NCBI RefSeq assembly: GCF_014203665.1
Contig: NZ_JACHJN010000008.1
Location: forward strand, 124,001-188,000
From: Saccharothrix tamanrassetensis
Lineage (GTDB): Bacteria > Actinomycetota > Actinomycetes > Mycobacteriales > Pseudonocardiaceae
Direction of reading: 5' to 3'
Length of the DNA: 64,000 bases
Below are positions 63,218 to 64,000 of this stretch, piece by piece (within the stretch, counting starts at the first letter, position 1; each line of letters begins with the position of its first letter). Made by a program: the position numbers and the translations under genes. The notes below the pieces were generated by a model. It was not told the DNA's origin. It searched no databases and was given only the letters and a program-made list of their open reading frames with translations.

Positions 63218-63842
63218 CCCATTGGGGGAGTCGCCAGGTCACCACACCGACTCTGGGAGAGCAGGCCGCATCACGCGTCCTGAACCGGGCACCGAGGCGG
63301 GCATCGCGAGGGTGCACGCGTTGGCGACGCGCTGACAATCGCCCAGCGGCATCCTGCTTGACGCACGGAGCGCTATTGTCGAGGAACGTCGATACCGGCT
63401 TTGGTGATCAGTTCGCCGACAAGCCGGGGTGTCGCTTCATGTCCGGTGGGCACGGCGGTGTTCGGGGACGAGATCAATACGCTGCCCGGTTCATCTTCGG
63501 CGCCGGCGTAAGTCGCAGCCGGTGTAGCGCCGCAGTACCTCCGATCGAGCCGCGATCACTCCGACTTGCGACTGTCCGATGGTCCATTGTGGACGGTTTG
63601 GGCCGGCGGCAAAGATCGACGTGTATCCAGGACCCATGACGAACATCGATCGGAGCGCTGGTACGGCAGGGCCGCAGGCCTGAGTCGGGTTCCGCCCGGG
63701 GCGTCCGGGAAACGTTTGCGACGACATCGTCGATAGAGGACGCGGGTGATGGAGCATTGAATGTGCGCAGTGCCATCGACCGGGGTTGACCTGGTAATCA
63801 TGGCCGCTGGTCGGGTGTGGGGGCAGGTATGAGGAGGGGATC
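63218..63842. other. 625-bp region without a supported gene
   Basis: Short open frames on both strands lack ribosome-binding sites and recognisable motifs. The sequence is less GC-rich than its surroundings. It probably carries the promoter of the gene starting at 63843; no clear hexamers were identified. Confidence 0.4.
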
Positions 63843-64000
63843 GTGCCGCACTGTCCGCGCCCGGGGACTACCCGTGATGTGTCACTCGAACAGTTGACTT
63901 TCGTTGATCACGTGTGCAAGAACTTGCGGGCCTTGTTTCGGACGTGGGGGGCTCATCCGAATCCGGCCCGGACTGCGTTGAATGGGCGACGAGGGCTCCG
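63843..64000 (+). CDS. Start of an unknown gene, cut by the window edge
   Basis: GTG 63843 is preceded by a perfect GAGGAGGGG (63831-63839). The 52 visible residues read through to the end without a stop (SLEQLTFVDHVCKNLRALFR, WGAHPNPARTALNGRRGL). Too little is present to assign a family. Confidence 0.5.
   Translation, partial: MPHCPRPGTTRDVSLEQLTFVDHVCKNLRALFRTWGAHPNPARTALNGRRGL

Noticed and set aside
1-64000. CRISPR arrays, tRNA or rRNA genes
   Set aside because: No regularly spaced repeats and no cloverleaf or rRNA-like segments were recognised on either strand.

Overview
The window is high-GC actinomycete DNA. GTG and TTG starts are common, Shine-Dalgarno sites are purine rich, and long antisense shadow ORFs run opposite most genes. 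The gene families (SARP/AfsR regulators, class I FxLD-type lanthipeptide, Crystall_2 secreted proteins, DUF4342, SUKH/RHS toxins) point to a filamentous actinobacterium, plausibly Pseudonocardiaceae; the species cannot be read from the sequence. No rRNA, tRNA or CRISPR array was seen. The window is an accessory region: RiPP clusters, phage defence, polymorphic toxins and many decayed mobile elements.

Layout. 1-4.9 kb: a broken FAD monooxygenase gene, a frameshifted secreted-protein gene, a PucR-type regulator, and three tandem secreted beta/gamma-crystallin (SKLP-like) paralogs. 5.0-12.3 kb: an AraC regulator, then a compact RiPP operon with an ABC exporter, TfuA, YcaO, a ThiS/MoaD-like sulfur carrier ending in Gly-Gly, a Thr/Asp-rich precursor peptide, and a graspetide-type ATP-grasp ligase. 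This combination predicts a hybrid peptide carrying side-chain omega-esters and backbone thioamides. The precursor core has eight alternating-register Thr followed by eight acidic residues at every second position. 12.4-17.1 kb: relics of IS5-like and rve transposases, a tyrosine recombinase and a KAP NTPase surround a membrane protein with a RHIM-like motif and a periplasmic-binding-protein-like domain. 17.2-20.6 kb: a secreted protein, a three-gene ABC transporter operon, and a relic of an FxLD-system methyltransferase.

20.7-34.1 kb: a six-gene minus-strand operon with 4-bp GTGA overlaps at four of its five junctions. It encodes a NERD-helicase, DrmA, DrmB, a very unusual fusion (helicase-like + complete sigma-70 + GHKL ATPase-like), an AIPR protein and a cytosine-5 DNA methyltransferase with an endonuclease-III-type Fe-S tail. 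It reads as a DISARM-class phage defence system that lacks the PLD protein DrmC and carries extra components.

34.4-46.2 kb: a truncated IS982 element, a nucleotidyl-cyclase-like protein, DUF4342, a frameshifted SARP/NB-ARC/TPR regulator, an SseB-like/AAA/TPR operon, a secreted trypsin-like protease and a universal stress protein. 46.5-53.5 kb: an HATPase regulator and a polymorphic toxin locus (YbaB-like protein, WXG-like protein, a 1518-aa RHS toxin with a YwqJ-type deaminase tip, and a SUKH-3 immunity protein). 53.9-62.6 kb: a class I lanthipeptide cluster with a LuxR regulator, a precursor with 8 Cys and 8 Ser/Thr, LanC, full-length LanB, an ABC transporter and an erythromycin-esterase-like enzyme. 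A lipoprotein gene and the start of one more gene complete the window.
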